Translations under genes and position numbers: made by a program
NCBI RefSeq assembly: GCF_002407245.1
Contig: NZ_CP010681.1
Location: 1,054,001-1,118,000, forward strand
Direction of reading: 5' to 3'
DNA from: Phaeobacter piscinae
GTDB lineage: Bacteria > Pseudomonadota > Alphaproteobacteria > Rhodobacterales > Rhodobacteraceae
Length of the DNA stretch: 64,000 nucleotides
Shown: positions 63,739 to 64,000 of the stretch, piece after piece
Layout of the letters: each line of letters starts with the position of its first letter
Numbering within the stretch: position 1 is the first letter of the stretch
Notes under the pieces: generated by a model
Database searches by the model: none
Told to the model about the DNA's origin: nothing
What the model saw: only the letters and a program-made list of their open reading frames with translations

Positions 63739-64000
63739 TTACCAGCGCAGCACCACCGATCCCCAGGCCAAACCGCCGCCAATCGCCTCGGTGACCACCA
63801 GATCGCCCTGTTTGATCTGACCCCGTGCCTTGCCCACGGAAAGCGCCAGCGGGATCGACGCGGCGGAGGTATTGCCGTGGTCCTGTACGGTCACGACAAC
63901 CTTCTCCATCGGCAGGCCCATCTTCTTGGCGGTGCCCTGAATGATGCGGATGTTGGCCTGATGCGGCACGATCCAATCCACGTCATCCGCGCCAAGGCCG
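63739..64000 (-). CDS. fabH: 3-oxoacyl-ACP synthase III (C-terminal part; runs off the window)
   Basis: FabH starts type II fatty-acid synthesis by condensing acetyl-CoA with malonyl-ACP. The 87 visible C-terminal residues include the two other catalytic residues of the triad, His in [11 protein letters not shown] and Asn in [13 protein letters not shown], and the C-terminal [13 protein letters not shown]. The gene is cut by the window end; ihfA lies 120 bp downstream on the same strand, and the two may be one operon. Confidence 0.96.
   Translation of the reverse strand, partial: GLGADDVDWIVPHQANIRIIQGTAKKMGLPMEKVVVTVQDHGNTSAASIPLALSVGKARGQIKQGDLVVTEAIGGGLAWGSVVLRW

Noticed and set aside
1..64000. 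Prophage, insertion sequence or integrative element.
   Set aside because: No integrase, transposase, capsid or conjugation gene is visible; the single tRNA has no attached repeat that I can see.

Overview
The window reads as chromosomal DNA of a marine alphaproteobacterium of the Rhodobacteraceae (Roseobacter group). By eye it is roughly 60 % GC. The grounds are the gene order fabH-ihfA-merR, surE-pcm-nlpD and scpA-scpB, a DksA with a single cysteine in its zinc-finger region, a tandem-domain dCTP deaminase, DUF2927 and DUF815 proteins, and solitary Hint-domain proteins. I see no rRNA, CRISPR array, insertion sequence, prophage or integron. It is mostly core genome with small accessory insertions.

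Layout. 0-5.6 kb: start of a DEAD-box helicase, a glycosyltransferase with an overlapping hypothetical gene, prfC, an NTF2-like protein and a canonical Hint-domain protein, all on the minus strand. 5.8-10.1 kb: an SDR enzyme, a HEAT-repeat DNA-alkylation-repair-like protein, an orphan FbpC-type ATPase, a YafY/WYL regulator and a small monooxygenase-like protein behind an operator-like inverted repeat. 10.3-18.5 kb: tatABC, rpiB and a DUF815 ATPase on the plus strand, then nlpD-pcm-surE, a second SDR and two small unknowns on the minus strand. 18.6-23.5 kb: purF, a degenerate Hint protein, cvpA and radA. 23.7-27.4 kb: a PqiA-like protein and a tightly overlapping operon alr-mlaE-mlaF-small membrane protein. 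27.6-33.6 kb: dnaB, pyrE, pyrC, a Ser-less alpha/beta-hydrolase-like protein and a second glycosyltransferase. 33.8-45.0 kb: two MoxR/VWA pairs, an OmpA-type protein with a long acidic linker, rsgA, a DUF2927 lipoprotein, a toxin-antitoxin-like pair and a DUF998 membrane protein. 45.2-52.1 kb: dksA, a flavin monooxygenase, xth, a tiny triple-repeat ORF with its partner gene, erpA, a dGTPase-like dNTPase and a YciI protein. 52.3-58.4 kb: argS, a SPOR protein, nagZ, scpA, scpB and a 68-residue protein. 58.4-64 kb (minus strand): dcd, tRNA-Pro(GGG), a giant low-complexity MerR-type protein, ihfA and the C-terminus of fabH.

Most genes serve housekeeping: translation (prfC, argS, tRNA-Pro, rsgA, dksA), replication, repair and segregation (dnaB, radA, xth, scpAB, ihfA), nucleotide metabolism (purF, pyrE, pyrC, dcd, dgt) and envelope or export (tat, nlpD, mlaEF, alr, nagZ, OmpA, SPOR). 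The best candidate for an undescribed system is at 48.4-50.0 kb: a 78-codon ORF carrying three copies of LFSSGS, the last at its exact C-terminus, followed by a 418-residue all-helical-looking protein that I do not recognise, and preceded by a hairpin just upstream of the ribosome-binding site. Second-tier signals are the palindrome-overlapped start of the toxin-antitoxin-like pair (42.7 kb), the degenerate Hint protein between cvpA and purF, the 1,000-residue tail on the MerR protein, three 11-bp-phased DnaA-box-like 9-mers before dnaB, and an intergenic inverted repeat shared between 23.6 and 30.2 kb.
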